From contig NZ_JACJTQ010000033.1 in NCBI RefSeq assembly GCF_014698735.1, positions 1 through 64,000 of the forward strand: DNA of 64,000 bases, given 5' to 3'. Numbering within the stretch: the stretch's first letter is position 1; each line of letters opens with the position of its first letter. The position numbers were made by a program, and so were the translations under genes. The stretch comes from Anabaena catenula FACHB-362. GTDB taxonomy: Bacteria > Cyanobacteriota > Cyanobacteriia > Cyanobacteriales > Nostocaceae. The notes under the pieces were generated by a model. It saw only the letters and a list, made by a program, of their open reading frames with translations, was not told the origin of the DNA and did no database searches. Below, piece by piece: positions 27,925-37,345 of this stretch.

Positions 27925-28671
27925 TTATACAACTTCGCTCTTTTCTGGCTCCTTGGCCTCTGCGGGTAATGAGATGACTTCGTTGGAAGCAGGTATGGCA
28001 GTGCGTTTGGAAAATCCCCAAGCTAAAATAATGGCGATCGCACTAATCATGATCCATTGTGGTGGGACTAAATCATCATTGATGACTCTCAACAACAACC
28101 GTAAACCCACAAATGCGACAGTGATATAGCCAGCATCTTCTAAATTTTCATATTCATCTAACCAGCGGATAAATAATCCGGCCATAAATCTGAGGGTGAC
28201 AATACCAATTGTGGTTCCGGTAATTACCAACCACATTTCTTGAGATACTGCGATCGCTGTTGTCACACTATCTAAGGAAAACGCCAAATCTGTAAAGGCA
28301 ATCACTGGTATAGCCTGCCACAGAGAATTAAACCGTGGTCCGTGATGATGATTTTCCTCGTCTTCTTGTGATGTAAAGTGTTGGAATACTAGCCACAATA
28401 GGTAAGCAGCACCCAATAATTCAAATTGCCAGAATTTTTGTACCCAAGTAGCTGTCAGCAATAAGGTAATTCGGAGTACATAAGCGAAGACTAAACCAAT
28501 GTTTAGCGCTTGACGTTCTAGTTTTTTGTCTTCTAGTCCTTGGGCAATTGCCGCCAGAGCGATCGCATTATCAGCCGATAACACCGCCTCTAAGAATACC
28601 AAGATTAACAGGACTATAGAGGCTTCTACACTGAAATGAAAGTTCAGGTAATTAAAAATTTGGTCTAACAT
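27925..28671 (-). CDS. TerC family integral membrane protein
   Basis: A 248-residue protein with about seven hydrophobic segments. The TerC features are LVFLEAVLSADNAIALAAIA near the N-terminus and the repeat-related FTDLAFSLDSVTTAIAVS in the middle; each contains a conserved acidic residue and Asn or Ser within a membrane helix. TerC proteins are linked to tellurite resistance, metal (Mn2+) export and insertion of membrane proteins; in plants the homologue acts at the thylakoid. Which role applies here is not known. The 3' side carries CCCTGCCCC-type repeat DNA in the gap to ndk. Confidence 0.88.
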   Translation of the reverse strand: MLDQIFNYLNFHFSVEASIVLLILVFLEAVLSADNAIALAAIAQGLEDKKLERQALNIGLVFAYVLRITLLLTATWVQKFWQFELLGAAYLLWLVFQHFTSQEDEENHHHGPRFNSLWQAIPVIAFTDLAFSLDSVTTAIAVSQEMWLVITGTTIGIVTLRFMAGLFIRWLDEYENLEDAGYITVAFVGLRLLLRVINDDLVPPQWIMISAIAIILAWGFSKRTAIPASNEVISLPAEAKEPEKSEVV

Positions 28672-28922
28672 TCCAATTTCTCAAACAGTGAAAATTTAAA
28701 CTTAACAGGAATAGCTAATTTAATATAGAACAGGCAATAAACTGCTACGTTTATCTATTTTAACGTATTTATGGCACATTCTGAAGGTAGTACATCCATC
28801 GAAATCATTGATTTCTGTATAAAAAAATACTGCACTTACTGGCTATAGAACTAGAAACGTAATTTATGCAAAAATGGTGTTATTAACATCTAACGTAAAA
28901 CTAAACACTCAGACAAATCAAG

Positions 28923-29351
28923 ATGGAAATTAGTAACATTAGATTGCGCTCTCAACAATTACTCGTATTTCTGTCCATAGTGTGTGGAGTTGGTATTGTG
29001 AATCCCGATACCGTTTCTTCTCAAACTACTCCTGTAATCCGTATTTTAAGAGTTAATGCTGTTTCTGGTACTAGTTTCAAGCTGCGAGAAAACTGGTTTA
29101 AACAATCAAAAGACATAACATCTGACGAAAAATGCCCAGTTAAACGAAATGATAAATTTTTCGTGACTTCTATTAGAAGACAGATTCAAAACGCGCCGAC
29201 TCGTCCTCAAGGTAACACCGAACGCCTCTCCGACTATTGGGAAGTTACATTTGAAAAACCACTCCCATGTGAACAGAACATTGACAATGTTCAAACTTGG
29301 TTTGTCTATAAACAACACGTGCAAGAACTCAGGAGTGTTCTTGTTCCTTAG
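28923..29351 (+). CDS. Secreted protein of unknown function, 142 aa
   Basis: Residues 1-32 look like a signal peptide: a basic start (RLRSQQ), the hydrophobic core LLVFLSIVCGVGIV and a probable cleavage site near VSSQTT. The mature part is about 110 residues with two cysteines (in DEKCPVK and LPCEQN) that could form a disulfide. I do not recognise the family. The only upstream neighbour is divergent terC, and an isolated gene with its own promoter is likely. Confidence 0.55.
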   Translation: MEISNIRLRSQQLLVFLSIVCGVGIVNPDTVSSQTTPVIRILRVNAVSGTSFKLRENWFKQSKDITSDEKCPVKRNDKFFVTSIRRQIQNAPTRPQGNTERLSDYWEVTFEKPLPCEQNIDNVQTWFVYKQHVQELRSVLVP

Positions 29352-29380
29352 AGACTTTTAATTCAAAAAAATCTCCAATT

Positions 29381-29441
29381 TGTAAGGTGCGTTACAGATT
29401 TCATCCTATAGCTTGAATGGTGAAGCCATACGCACCCTACA
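29381..29441. repeat. Foldback repeat TGTAAGGTGCGT / ACGCACCCTACA
   Basis: The 12-base ends pair at 11 of 12 positions across a 37-base interior. The string GTAGGGTGCGT is a common Nostocales intergenic repeat; related fragments are near 39968 and 45460. The position just after the secreted-protein gene could let it serve as its terminator. Confidence 0.65.
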
Positions 29442-29598
29442 ATACTTAATTTTTTTCTCGAACAGGTAAAATTAGACAAATTTTTCTACTAAAAATTAAA
29501 CCTTGTTGTGAATTGTTATATTTTTTACAAATTTTGCTGGCATTTGCTAATCTAGAATATAGCCATTAAATGTTTTATTTAGTTATTGGGGGTTAGCA

Positions 29599-30063
29599 AT
29601 GTCTGTAAAACAACTATCTTTATTTGATGACGAACCAGAATATTTCAATCGGAAAAGAACATGGACGGCTGCCAAACATCGGATCATGCTCAGGTATATA
29701 CAAGCTTTCTGTTATAACTTAGGTGGTAGCAAACCCTTCCAATCAAAGTATCTTAACTATGTTGATGGTTTTGGAGGAAAAGGTAAATATTATGAAGGAA
29801 TTGGCATTGAGGACTTTATAGGTAAATCAGATTTTTGGAACAGATATAAAACTGATTTTTTAGATACTGATGGTTCACCTCTTATAGCTCTTAAATTAGT
29901 CAAAATATTTGAATTTGAAGAGCGTGTTACATTAAGATGCTTTTTTACTGAAGAAGATAAATAACGTAACCAAAAACTCAATATTAACTGTAGTTTAATA
30001 GGTGAGGGATTATCATATAAGATTTATGATTATCAAAGATTTGATAAAGCATTTGAATATTGA
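29599..30063 (+). pseudogene. TcmP (three-Cys-motif partner) N-terminal relic
   Basis: The frame from the ATG at 29599 encodes RTWTAAKHRIMLRYIQAF, YVDGFGGKGKYYEGIG and DGSPLIALKLVKIFEF, which fit the N-terminal half of three-Cys-motif partner (TcmP) proteins. It meets a TAA at 29962, but the same frame then continues with sensible sequence ([20 protein letters not shown]) to a TGA at 30061, so one in-frame stop interrupts about 154 codons. The C-terminal half of the family is missing. At about 30060 the sequence changes to a different gene in another frame. The start has GGGGGTTAGC upstream, a plausible old ribosome-binding site. Confidence 0.65.
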
Positions 30064-30238
30064 ATGGGTACGAGATATTAGAGAACAATGTATTGAAGCG
30101 AATGTGCCATTTTTCTTTAAACAATGGGGAGGAGTTCAAAAGAAAAAATTTGGTAGAGAACTCGATGGAAGAACATGGGATGAATTTCCAAAATCAGCAG
30201 ATAGTAAAAATAAAGTATCTGCATTGGCTCTGAAATAA
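30062..30238 (+). pseudogene. DUF5131 (phage Gp37/Gp68-like) C-terminal relic
   Basis: The frame encodes [24 protein letters not shown] followed by [17 protein letters not shown], the characteristic C-terminus of DUF5131 proteins, the three-Cys-motif family that TcmP is named for. The N-terminal three-cysteine motif and most of the protein are absent. The segment joins the TcmP relic directly, which points to one internal deletion in a former TcmP/DUF5131 locus. An ATG at 30002 in the same frame exists but gives non-family sequence, so I do not treat it as a gene. Confidence 0.65.
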
Positions 30239-30309
30239 AAAAGTAAGCAAACCAAGAAACTTACAAATATAATCTTTTTTTTCTTGTAATTCAACAAAAA
30301 TATAAACAC

Positions 30310-30651
30310 TCACGCTACCTTAGATTTTTCCTGAAGTTGGTTTAAAGTATATCTAGCTCTGGTTTTAATAATATTCAATTGGTCAACCTGTGCCAGTAAT
30401 TTGTCTAAAGTTTCACTTTCTTCATTAGATAATTGATTTTCAGAATTTTTCATTAATAACTTATCTAACTGAATTTGACTTTTAGAAGACAAAGAAGTTT
30501 CTGATAAAGCTTGTAATTCATCCAAACTTAAACCAATCAATAATTCAGTATCTGCTGATAGATTGGTTAGCTGTTGGTAAGTTTCCAAATTTAACAACAC
30601 ACCAACTCTATCTCCTTGGGTATTAGTTATATACTGCACTGATTCAGACAT
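30310..30651 (-). CDS. Phd-like antitoxin-type protein, 113 aa, no toxin partner visible
   Basis: Residues 1-30 (VQYITNTQGDRVGVLLNLETYQQL) resemble the N-terminal beta-hairpin/helix of Phd/YefM-type antitoxins common in cyanobacteria. The helical remainder (LDKLLMKNSENQLSNEESETLDKLL) resembles the body of the 104-aa protein at 62247, which precedes an HNH nuclease gene. No toxin or nuclease gene adjoins this copy: one side is the TcmP/DUF5131 relic and the other a repeat array. It may be an orphan or may regulate a distant target. Antitoxin identity is inferred from weak similarity only. Confidence 0.5.
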   Translation of the reverse strand: MSESVQYITNTQGDRVGVLLNLETYQQLTNLSADTELLIGLSLDELQALSETSLSSKSQIQLDKLLMKNSENQLSNEESETLDKLLAQVDQLNIIKTRARYTLNQLQEKSKVA

Positions 30652-30728
30652 AATTTTAGATGTAACTCCAAAAATTAATGTGCTTCATACTTATGATGAG
30701 AATCAGGATAGCAGAAGTGAAAGTTCTT

Positions 30729-30828
<100 letters not shown>

Positions 30829-30850
30829 AAAATCTGCTGTAATATTAATA

Positions 30851-31270
30851 TTACAACAATTTATCCAACAAACTAGTTGCTAAATCAAGTAAATCAATAT
30901 CATAAATATCAAAATTATCAGCTAAAATATCTCTCACAGCAGATGTTCTTTCATCTTCTCTAGAAATCCTCAGACATTCTTCTAAATTTACTGCTAAATC
31001 AAACAGTGGCTTGTCTCCCAAACGATACCTAATCTTCACTGCTACATCATCATTACTAACTAGAAATTCCTTAATAGAATCGAATAAAGAATTAGATATT
31101 TCATCATCTCCCCAAGTTTCTAGCCAATCTCCTTCTACATCTTCAACATACAGATGAACAAAATTTAGCCCATATTCTAGCCAGTCTTGCTGCATTCTGC
31201 GGGCTGCTGCTAAAATTTCAGCAAATTCATCTACTTGAGTAATGCTGTTCATTTCTTGTTGGTTAACCAT
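30851..31270 (-). CDS. Acidic protein of unknown function, 139 aa
   Basis: Start placed at the ATG at 31270 (MVNQQEMNSITQVDEFAEIL); an upstream start at 31288 would add six residues and a third in-frame ATG lies at 31252. The protein is strongly acidic, with VEDVEGDWLETWGDDE in the middle and a helical, Asp/Leu-rich C-terminus (NFDIYDIDLLDLATSLLDKLL). No family recognised. It is in the same direction as, and about 65 bases after, the 230-aa gene at 31337, so the two may be co-transcribed and may act together. Confidence 0.55.
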   Translation of the reverse strand: MVNQQEMNSITQVDEFAEILAAARRMQQDWLEYGLNFVHLYVEDVEGDWLETWGDDEISNSLFDSIKEFLVSNDDVAVKIRYRLGDKPLFDLAVNLEECLRISREDERTSAVRDILADNFDIYDIDLLDLATSLLDKLL

Positions 31271-31336
31271 AAATGCTGTTGTAAGCAAATAAAAATGTGG
31301 GCTAAGACGTAGGTATTAGATATCAAAAATTTGATA

Positions 31337-32029
31337 TCAGGAAAAATTCAGATACTTTCCTTCAGCAAGATGATCACTGTTATACAGCGCCACATTTACT
31401 AACTGATTGATAAAATCAATTTCTCCGGGATTGTAACTTAAGAACAATCCTCTTTCTATTTCCCACAATTGCAGTGCATTTTGCCACTTCTCATACTTTT
31501 GGCGATGAAATTCTTCACTAACACTAGTAACTTGAATACAAAGTGGTTTTTGTTGATGATTACTGACTATTAAGTCTGTTGCCATAGAAAGGTCGGCAAT
31601 ATAGCGCTGCCAAAAACTCCCTTCACGACGAACAATATCTTGAGCTATTAATTTAATAATATCACCATCAAACTGATTAAACTCTCCCGACATGATTTTT
31701 TTCTTCCAAATATAAAATTTGGAATCTGTGGAGTTTATCCACCTAGGAAAAAGGTAGCTATACCAATACCTCTCATTTGGTGTCATTTGGTCGAATTTTG
31801 CTTTCCGTGCTGCTTCTGAAGGTAAGGATTGAATGATTAGCCAAATTTTAGAATCCGTAATTACTTCTAGGAGAAAGGCAAGGACAAATGGTTTAGCAGT
31901 CAGGGAACCAGGCCGAATAAATTTAACCCAACGATTAATCTCATTTAGTCTTTTCGCTAATTGAGGATCTATCAAAGAGGCTTGCTCGGTCAGTGACTTT
32001 AGTTTATCCTTTATCTCTTTTGCTTGCAA
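31337..32029 (-). CDS. Unknown protein, 230 aa, possibly nuclease-like
   Basis: No family recognised with certainty. Residues 1-110 are helical (NEINRWVKFIRPGSLTAKPF). The second half contains REGSFWQRYIADLSMATDLIV followed by KPLCIQVTS and a helix. This order (Glu helix, Asp in a strand, then Q-x-T in the next strand) resembles a degenerate PD-(D/E)XK core, but the canonical (E/Q)xK lysine is not seen. The C-terminus is plain. It forms a likely two-gene unit with the acidic protein downstream. The setting beside TcmP/DUF5131 relics and an antitoxin-like gene suggests accessory, perhaps defence-related, DNA. Confidence 0.5.
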   Translation of the reverse strand: MQAKEIKDKLKSLTEQASLIDPQLAKRLNEINRWVKFIRPGSLTAKPFVLAFLLEVITDSKIWLIIQSLPSEAARKAKFDQMTPNERYWYSYLFPRWINSTDSKFYIWKKKIMSGEFNQFDGDIIKLIAQDIVRREGSFWQRYIADLSMATDLIVSNHQQKPLCIQVTSVSEEFHRQKYEKWQNALQLWEIERGLFLSYNPGEIDFINQLVNVALYNSDHLAEGKYLNFS

Positions 32030-32481
32030 ACTACGCCCTACTTTTCAGTAACTAAAAATTTTCTTAAGAATTTATACCTTTTCTGAGAATGATCTGAATC
32101 ATGGGTGAGTGATTAAATTTTGGTTAACAAAAAGATTCCATTTCCAATCTCTCCCAAGTCTTCCTATTGACAAAGTTTTATTTATATGAGAATACAGGTT
32201 TCAACCCAGTCAATTGGTGTAAAATACCTATTAACTTAGGGATACACTGTTATCTTACCTTTTCGCAAGCTACAAAAGGTGTAATTTGGGATTTGCTAAA
32301 TTACACTTAATATTTTTTTTCAGCTTTAATCTGCCGTTAACTGCACATCCTGGCTTAATTGCGATTGGTGTAAACTAAGTAACTTGGAGACTTTTACCCA
32401 GCTTAACGAAAATCTCAACACTATTTGACACAACTCCGTTAAAAATAGTTTTCAGTCACAATATCGTTTGCATAGATTACC
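32030..32481. promoter_or_regulatory. acs upstream region with 9-bp inverted repeat
   Basis: This 452-base space holds no gene. GTGTAATTT (32279-32287) and AAATTACAC (32298-32306) form a perfect 9-bp inverted repeat with a 10-base centre, about 175 bases before the acs start. It could be an operator for acs or, less likely, a terminator for an opposing transcript, as no U-run follows. No promoter boxes assigned. Confidence 0.4.
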
Positions 32482-34452
32482 ATGTCTCAGCCGACTATAG
32501 AATCCATCTTACAAGAAAAGCGCCTCTTCCATCCTCAGAGTGAATTTTCGCAAAAAGCTCATATCAAAAGCTTAGAAGACTATCAGCTTCTCTATGATCA
32601 AGCTAAAGCTGATCCTCAGAAATTCTGGGCAGAATTAGCAGAAACTGAGTTGCACTGGTTCCAAAAATGGGACAAGGTGCTAGACTGGCAACCGCCTTTT
32701 GCCAAGTGGTTTGTCAATGGGAAAATTAATATTTCTTACAACTGTCTTGACAGACATCTCACGACTTGGCGCAAAAATAAAGCAGCGTTGATTTGGGAAG
32801 GAGAACCGGGAGATTCCCGCACTCTTACTTATGCTCAACTACATCGGGAAGTTTGTCAATTTGCCAATGTGCTGAAACAGTTGGGGGCAAAAAAAGGCGA
32901 TCGCATCGGTATTTATATGCCAATGATACCGGAAGCGGCTATTGCTATGTTAGCCTGTGCTAGAATTGGCGCACCACACAGCGTAGTTTTTGGGGGATTT
33001 AGTGCCGAAGCTTTGCGCGATCGCTTGAATGATGCTGAGGCTAAACTAGTCATCACAGCTGATGGTGGTTGGCGTAAAGATGCCATCGTTCCTCTCAAAG
33101 AACAAGTAGATAAAGCCTTAGATAATAACGTTGTTCCCAGCGTGACAAATGTGCTAGTCGTACAGCGCACAGGTCAAAACACACACATGGAACCAGGGCG
33201 CGACCACTGGTGGCACGATTTACAAAAAGGCATTTCCGCTGATTGTCCTGCTGAACCAATGGACAGCGAAGATATGCTGTTTGTCCTTTACACTTCTGGT
33301 AGTACTGGTAAACCGAAGGGCGTTGTGCATACAACTGGAGGATATAACTTATACACCCACATCACCACCAAATGGATATTTGATTTACAAGACACAGATG
33401 TATATTGGTGTACCGCTGATGTAGGTTGGATTACTGGACATAGCTATATTGTTTACGGGCCTCTTTCCAACGGTGCAACCACTGTCATGTATGAAGGTGC
33501 GCCGCGTGCGTCTAATCCTGGTTGCTTCTGGGATGTAATTGAAAAATACGGTGTTAATATTTTTTATACAGCACCTACAGCAATTCGGGCGTTTATTAAA
33601 ATGGGTGAACATTTACCCAAGGCGCGGAATCTATCTTCTTTGCGTTTACTGGGGACTGTCGGTGAACCCATTAACCCCGAAGCTTGGATGTGGTATCATA
33701 AAATCATTGGTGGTGAACGCTGTCCGATTGTTGATACTTGGTGGCAAACCGAAACCGGTGGGATTATGATTACACCCCTACCTGGTGCAATTTCCACCAA
33801 ACCCGGTTCTGCAACTCGTCCTTTCCCTGGAATTATTGCAGATATCGTCGATTTAGATGGTAATTCTGTCCCTGAAAACGAAGGTGGATATTTAGCAGTT
33901 CGTCATCCTTGGCCGGGAATGATGCGGAATGTTTACGGTGATCCAGAACGCTTCCGCCGTACTTATTGGGAACATATTCCGCCCAAAGATGGTAATTATA
34001 CGTACTTTGCTGGTGATGGAGCCAGAAAAGATGAAGACGGTTATTTCTGGGTAATGGGGCGTGTGGACGACGTGCTGAATGTATCTGGACACCGCCTGGG
34101 AACAATGGAAGTAGAATCTGCATTGGTATCTCACCCTGCGGTTGCAGAAGCTGCGGTGGTGGGTAAACCCGATGAGTTAAAGGGTGAGGAAGTTGTGGCT
34201 TTTGTGACTTTAGAGGGAACTTATCAAGCCAGTGAAGAACTAAGTAAGGAACTGAAAAAGCACGTTGTTAGTGAAATTGGTGCGATCGCACGTCCTGGTG
34301 AAATCAGGTTTACTGATGCTTTACCTAAAACCCGTTCTGGTAAAATTATGCGGCGTTTATTAAGAAATTTGGCCGCTGGTCAGGAAGTGTCTGGTGATAC
34401 TTCTACTTTGGAAGACCGCACTGTTTTAGATAAGTTACGGGAAGGAAATTAA
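32482..34452 (+). CDS. acs: Acetyl-CoA synthetase
   Basis: Acs activates acetate with ATP and CoA to give acetyl-CoA. The 656-residue protein is full length. It has the AMP-binding core [29 protein letters not shown] and [15 protein letters not shown], and the C-terminal [11 protein letters not shown]. Lys621 of this motif is the residue acetylated by Pat-type enzymes to switch Acs off, so post-translational control is possible. The ATG at 32482 lies at the usual distance from [13 protein letters not shown]. An intrinsic terminator follows directly, so the gene is monocistronic. Confidence 0.97.
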   Translation: MSQPTIESILQEKRLFHPQSEFSQKAHIKSLEDYQLLYDQAKADPQKFWAELAETELHWFQKWDKVLDWQPPFAKWFVNGKINISYNCLDRHLTTWRKNKAALIWEGEPGDSRTLTYAQLHREVCQFANVLKQLGAKKGDRIGIYMPMIPEAAIAMLACARIGAPHSVVFGGFSAEALRDRLNDAEAKLVITADGGWRKDAIVPLKEQVDKALDNNVVPSVTNVLVVQRTGQNTHMEPGRDHWWHDLQKGISADCPAEPMDSEDMLFVLYTSGSTGKPKGVVHTTGGYNLYTHITTKWIFDLQDTDVYWCTADVGWITGHSYIVYGPLSNGATTVMYEGAPRASNPGCFWDVIEKYGVNIFYTAPTAIRAFIKMGEHLPKARNLSSLRLLGTVGEPINPEAWMWYHKIIGGERCPIVDTWWQTETGGIMITPLPGAISTKPGSATRPFPGIIADIVDLDGNSVPENEGGYLAVRHPWPGMMRNVYGDPERFRRTYWEHIPPKDGNYTYFAGDGARKDEDGYFWVMGRVDDVLNVSGHRLGTMEVESALVSHPAVAEAAVVGKPDELKGEEVVAFVTLEGTYQASEELSKELKKHVVSEIGAIARPGEIRFTDALPKTRSGKIMRRLLRNLAAGQEVSGDTSTLEDRTVLDKLREGN

Positions 34453-34470
34453 TTAATTTAGGACAGTTTC

Positions 34471-34512
34471 ACGCAAAGACGCTAAAAAATACTTTGCGTC
34501 TTTGCGTTTTCT
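34471..34512 (+). terminator. Intrinsic terminator of acs
   Basis: ACGCAAAGACGC (34471-34482) and GCGTCTTTGCGT (34496-34507) form a perfect 12-bp stem with a 13-base loop, followed by TTTCTTTTC. It lies about 20 bases after the acs stop. The stem is built from the dispersed GCAAAGACGC-type repeat also seen near 57090 and 61620. Confidence 0.85.
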
Positions 34513-34768
34513 TTTCAATTTTGAATTTTAAATTGTTTATTCAAGTTTTATAAACATTCCAGCAAGATAAATTGACAAAAATTAATTATATAAAAAATAA
34601 GTATAATATTTGACGTATTTTTTATTATAAATCCTTCCTAAGTAGCAGCTAAAAATCCCCCAATATGGCATTGTAAAAAAAGGAAATTTATAGTTTGTTA
34701 TTAAATTGATGCCGTAATTAAATTGCTTGCATTGGTGTGAAGAAAAACATAAAAATAAAGGGCAAAAT

Positions 34769-35692
34769 ATGCATATACCTGATGGATTTATTTCTGTACC
34801 AGTTGCAGGAGCAACTAGTTTAGCGAGTGCGGCAGCTTTGTTTATTGCTTTTGGGCGATCGGAAGAAGCTTTTGGAATTCGTCGCGCTCCCATACTGGGG
34901 TTAACCACCGCCTTTATCTTTGCCGCCCAAATGATCAATTTTCCCGTAGCTGGGGGAACCAGCGGACATTTATTAGGAGGAACCTTAGCCGCAATCATCT
35001 TGGGTAGTCCTTGGGCAGGAATGTTGTGCATAGCCACAGTTTTAATTATTCAAGCGGTACTATTTGCAGATGGTGGCATTACGGCTTTGGGTGCAAATAT
35101 TTTGAATATGGGAGTAGTGGGAGTGTGGACAGGTTGGATATTAACCCAAACCTTACAAAGACTATTTGGGGGTTCCAAGGGGCGTTTACCCCTAGCTGCT
35201 GGTATTGCTGCCGGTGTTAGTGTCGTAGTCGCCGCTGTAGCTTGTGCAATTGAATTAGCCCTTTCTGGAACAGCACCAGTCAGCATAGTTTTACCCACCA
35301 TGACTGGTGTACATATTTTGATAGGCATTGGTGAAGGTTTGATTACTGGCAGTGTGCTGACTTACCTAGCCACAGCCAGACCAGATTTATTACCAGGAGA
35401 GGAGCAGAAGTTTCGTGGGTGGTTAGTACCCATTATCAGCATTTTTCTCATTGCCGGTGTGCTATCTTTATTTGCCTCAGCCTGGCCTGATGGTTTAGAA
35501 AAAGTTGCAGAAAATATCGGCTTTATCAACTTAGCTGAGAATGTGCGAGTAATTGTCCCCACACCCTTAGCTGACTATGAAATTCAAGGTTTAGGACAAA
35601 TCGGTACTAGTATCGCTGGGTTAGTGGGAGCAACAGCTTGCTTTGTAGTAGCTTTTGGAATTGCCAAAGTCATGAAACCAAAGAATGCTTAA
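34769..35692 (+). CDS. cbiM: Cobalt/nickel ECF transporter substrate-binding subunit CbiM/NikM with CbiN-like tail
   Basis: The start is the ATG at 34769 with AAGGG 8 bases upstream; the frame upstream of it is not family-like. The protein has 307 residues and begins MHIPDG, in which His2 is the conserved metal ligand of CbiM/NikM proteins. Six to seven membrane segments follow, with the family block GGTSGHLLGG. The C-terminal third adds two more membrane helices flanking an extracytoplasmic loop with WPDGLEK, which matches the CbiN/NikN part, so M and N appear fused. It determines the metal taken up, Co2+ or Ni2+; which one cannot be decided. It overlaps the next gene by 8 bases. Confidence 0.9.
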   Translation: MHIPDGFISVPVAGATSLASAAALFIAFGRSEEAFGIRRAPILGLTTAFIFAAQMINFPVAGGTSGHLLGGTLAAIILGSPWAGMLCIATVLIIQAVLFADGGITALGANILNMGVVGVWTGWILTQTLQRLFGGSKGRLPLAAGIAAGVSVVVAAVACAIELALSGTAPVSIVLPTMTGVHILIGIGEGLITGSVLTYLATARPDLLPGEEQKFRGWLVPIISIFLIAGVLSLFASAWPDGLEKVAENIGFINLAENVRVIVPTPLADYEIQGLGQIGTSIAGLVGATACFVVAFGIAKVMKPKNA

Positions 35693-36335
35693 AATTTCCT
35701 TACCTTTACGCTTGCAACTGTCCTTAGTAATTGTGATCGGAGCCGCTTTATTAAAGCATTATGCTTGGTCTAACTTAGTTGTGTATGGAGCGATCGCACT
35801 TTTGTGGGCGTGGCTATTGCGTGTCCCCATTCGCAAATTAGGCGGGTTACTAGGTACAGAATTAATTTTTCTGTCATTGGTAGCTTTACCCTTGGGATGG
35901 GAACGAGCTAGTTTTTTGCTCGTGCGTTCCCTAATTTGTTTAGTTACCATGAATAGTTTTTTGTTAACTTTACCGCCCCATAGTTTCGGTATCGCCCTCA
36001 AAGGCTTACCCGTGCCAGCCCCATTAAAGCAAAATTTACTTTTGGCTGGACAATACTTAGAAATTTTGCTGGCAGAAGTAGCGCGAATGCAACGTAGCGC
36101 CCAATTACGGGGTTTGAATGGTGCTGGGGGATGGCTACGCTATGCTAGTGCCTCTATGATTGGGGCTTTGTATCTCCGCACTTTAGAAAGAGCAGAACGA
36201 GTTTACAGCGCCATGATAGCCCGTGGTTATAACGGGCAATTACCCATAGATTCCACCCTCAGACCAAAAGAACGTTTTACACTAATAACAGTAGGAATAA
36301 CTGCTACTTGTATAACCTTCAATTCCTACTTTTAG
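35685..36335 (+). CDS. cbiQ: ECF transporter T component (CbiQ/NikQ)
   Basis: A 216-residue membrane protein with four to five hydrophobic segments and the coupling motif MQRSAQLRGL, followed by LRTLERAERVYSAMIARGYNG, the two short Ala-Arg-Gly-type helices that contact the ATPase. It starts 8 bases inside cbiM, so translation is probably coupled. It forms the energising module with the CbiO protein that follows. Slightly shorter than typical CbiQ proteins (about 225-260 residues), but no key motif is missing. Confidence 0.88.
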   Translation: MLKISLPLRLQLSLVIVIGAALLKHYAWSNLVVYGAIALLWAWLLRVPIRKLGGLLGTELIFLSLVALPLGWERASFLLVRSLICLVTMNSFLLTLPPHSFGIALKGLPVPAPLKQNLLLAGQYLEILLAEVARMQRSAQLRGLNGAGGWLRYASASMIGALYLRTLERAERVYSAMIARGYNGQLPIDSTLRPKERFTLITVGITATCITFNSYF

Positions 36336-36449
36336 CTGTACTAGCTGTTAACCCCCAAAAGTCACAGGTCAAAACTCACAAGTCAGAATGCAAATGACCA
36401 ATGACCAATGACCAATGACCAATGACCATTTATATTTGAGTGGTGAATT

Positions 36450-37214
36450 TTGACATCTTTAACATCTAATCCCCAAACTTCCATCTCTCACCGTCACAAT
36501 GCTGTGATTGAGGTGAAAAACCTGGTGTATACCTATTCCCACCAGGAACCAGTATTAAAAGAAATTTCCTTTAGCTTGAATGCAGGCGATCGCGTTGCCT
36601 TAATGGGTGCAACCGGCTCAGGTAAAAGCACGCTCCTAGAAAACCTCATCGGCTTAAAACATCCTCAAAGTGGTGCAATTTTCATCAACGGCACTCTCGT
36701 AGAACCACGCACCTTACCCCAAATACGGAAGCAAATCGGTTTTACCTTCCAAGATGCCAACGACCAATTATTTATGCCCACCATCTTAGAAGATGTTACC
36801 TTCGGTCCACGCAACTACGGTGTCTCACCAGCAATAGCAATTGATAAAGCACTGCAATTATTAGCTGATTTTGGTCTAGAAGCCTATGCTCACCGTTCCG
36901 CCCATGAACTATCAGGAGGACAACGACGTTTAGCCGCTCTAGCCACCATATTAGCCTTAGAGCCATCAATTCTCATTCTAGACGAGCCAACCACCGGACT
37001 TGATCCAGCATGGAGAAGGCATTTAGCCCAAGTATTATTAAAATTGCCAGTGCAAGTAATATTAATTGCCTCCCATGACCTACATTGGTTAGGTAGAGTT
37101 ACTCAACGTGCTTTAGTCCTCTCTGCTGGTCAAATTCAAATAGACAGCCATATTCAACCACTTTTGCAAGATGGCAAAACCTTAGATCAGTTAGGTTTGC
37201 CGGTAGACTGGTAA
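36450..37214 (+). CDS. cbiO: ECF transporter ATP-binding subunit (CbiO/NikO)
   Basis: A 254-residue ABC ATPase with Walker A GATGSGKST, Q-loop FQDANDQLFMPT (the DANDQ form is typical of CbiO/NikO), signature ELSGGQRRLAALA, Walker B ILILDEPTTGLD and the switch His in IASHD. It starts at a TTG, since no ATG precedes VIEVKNLVYTY in frame closely enough. The 114-base gap to cbiQ contains AATGACC heptamer repeats (36394-36428), which may space the genes without breaking the operon. Confidence 0.92.
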   Translation: MTSLTSNPQTSISHRHNAVIEVKNLVYTYSHQEPVLKEISFSLNAGDRVALMGATGSGKSTLLENLIGLKHPQSGAIFINGTLVEPRTLPQIRKQIGFTFQDANDQLFMPTILEDVTFGPRNYGVSPAIAIDKALQLLADFGLEAYAHRSAHELSGGQRRLAALATILALEPSILILDEPTTGLDPAWRRHLAQVLLKLPVQVILIASHDLHWLGRVTQRALVLSAGQIQIDSHIQPLLQDGKTLDQLGLPVDW

Positions 37215-37345
37215 TTCATAATAATTCGTAATTCGTAATTCGTAATTCGTAATTAACTCGAATTACGAATTTGTGGGCTTAATTGCACCACAATTGCTAA
37301 ATTATTGGCTAGGATTAATGGGATTTTACTGCTGTTGGGAAATTA

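Noticed and set aside
34513-34768. Possible cobalamin or nickel/cobalt riboswitch before cbiM
   Set aside because: The stretch is very AT-rich and has no B12-box or NiCo-type helices that I can see; TTGACA and TATAAT strings present are 24 bases apart, too far for a standard promoter.
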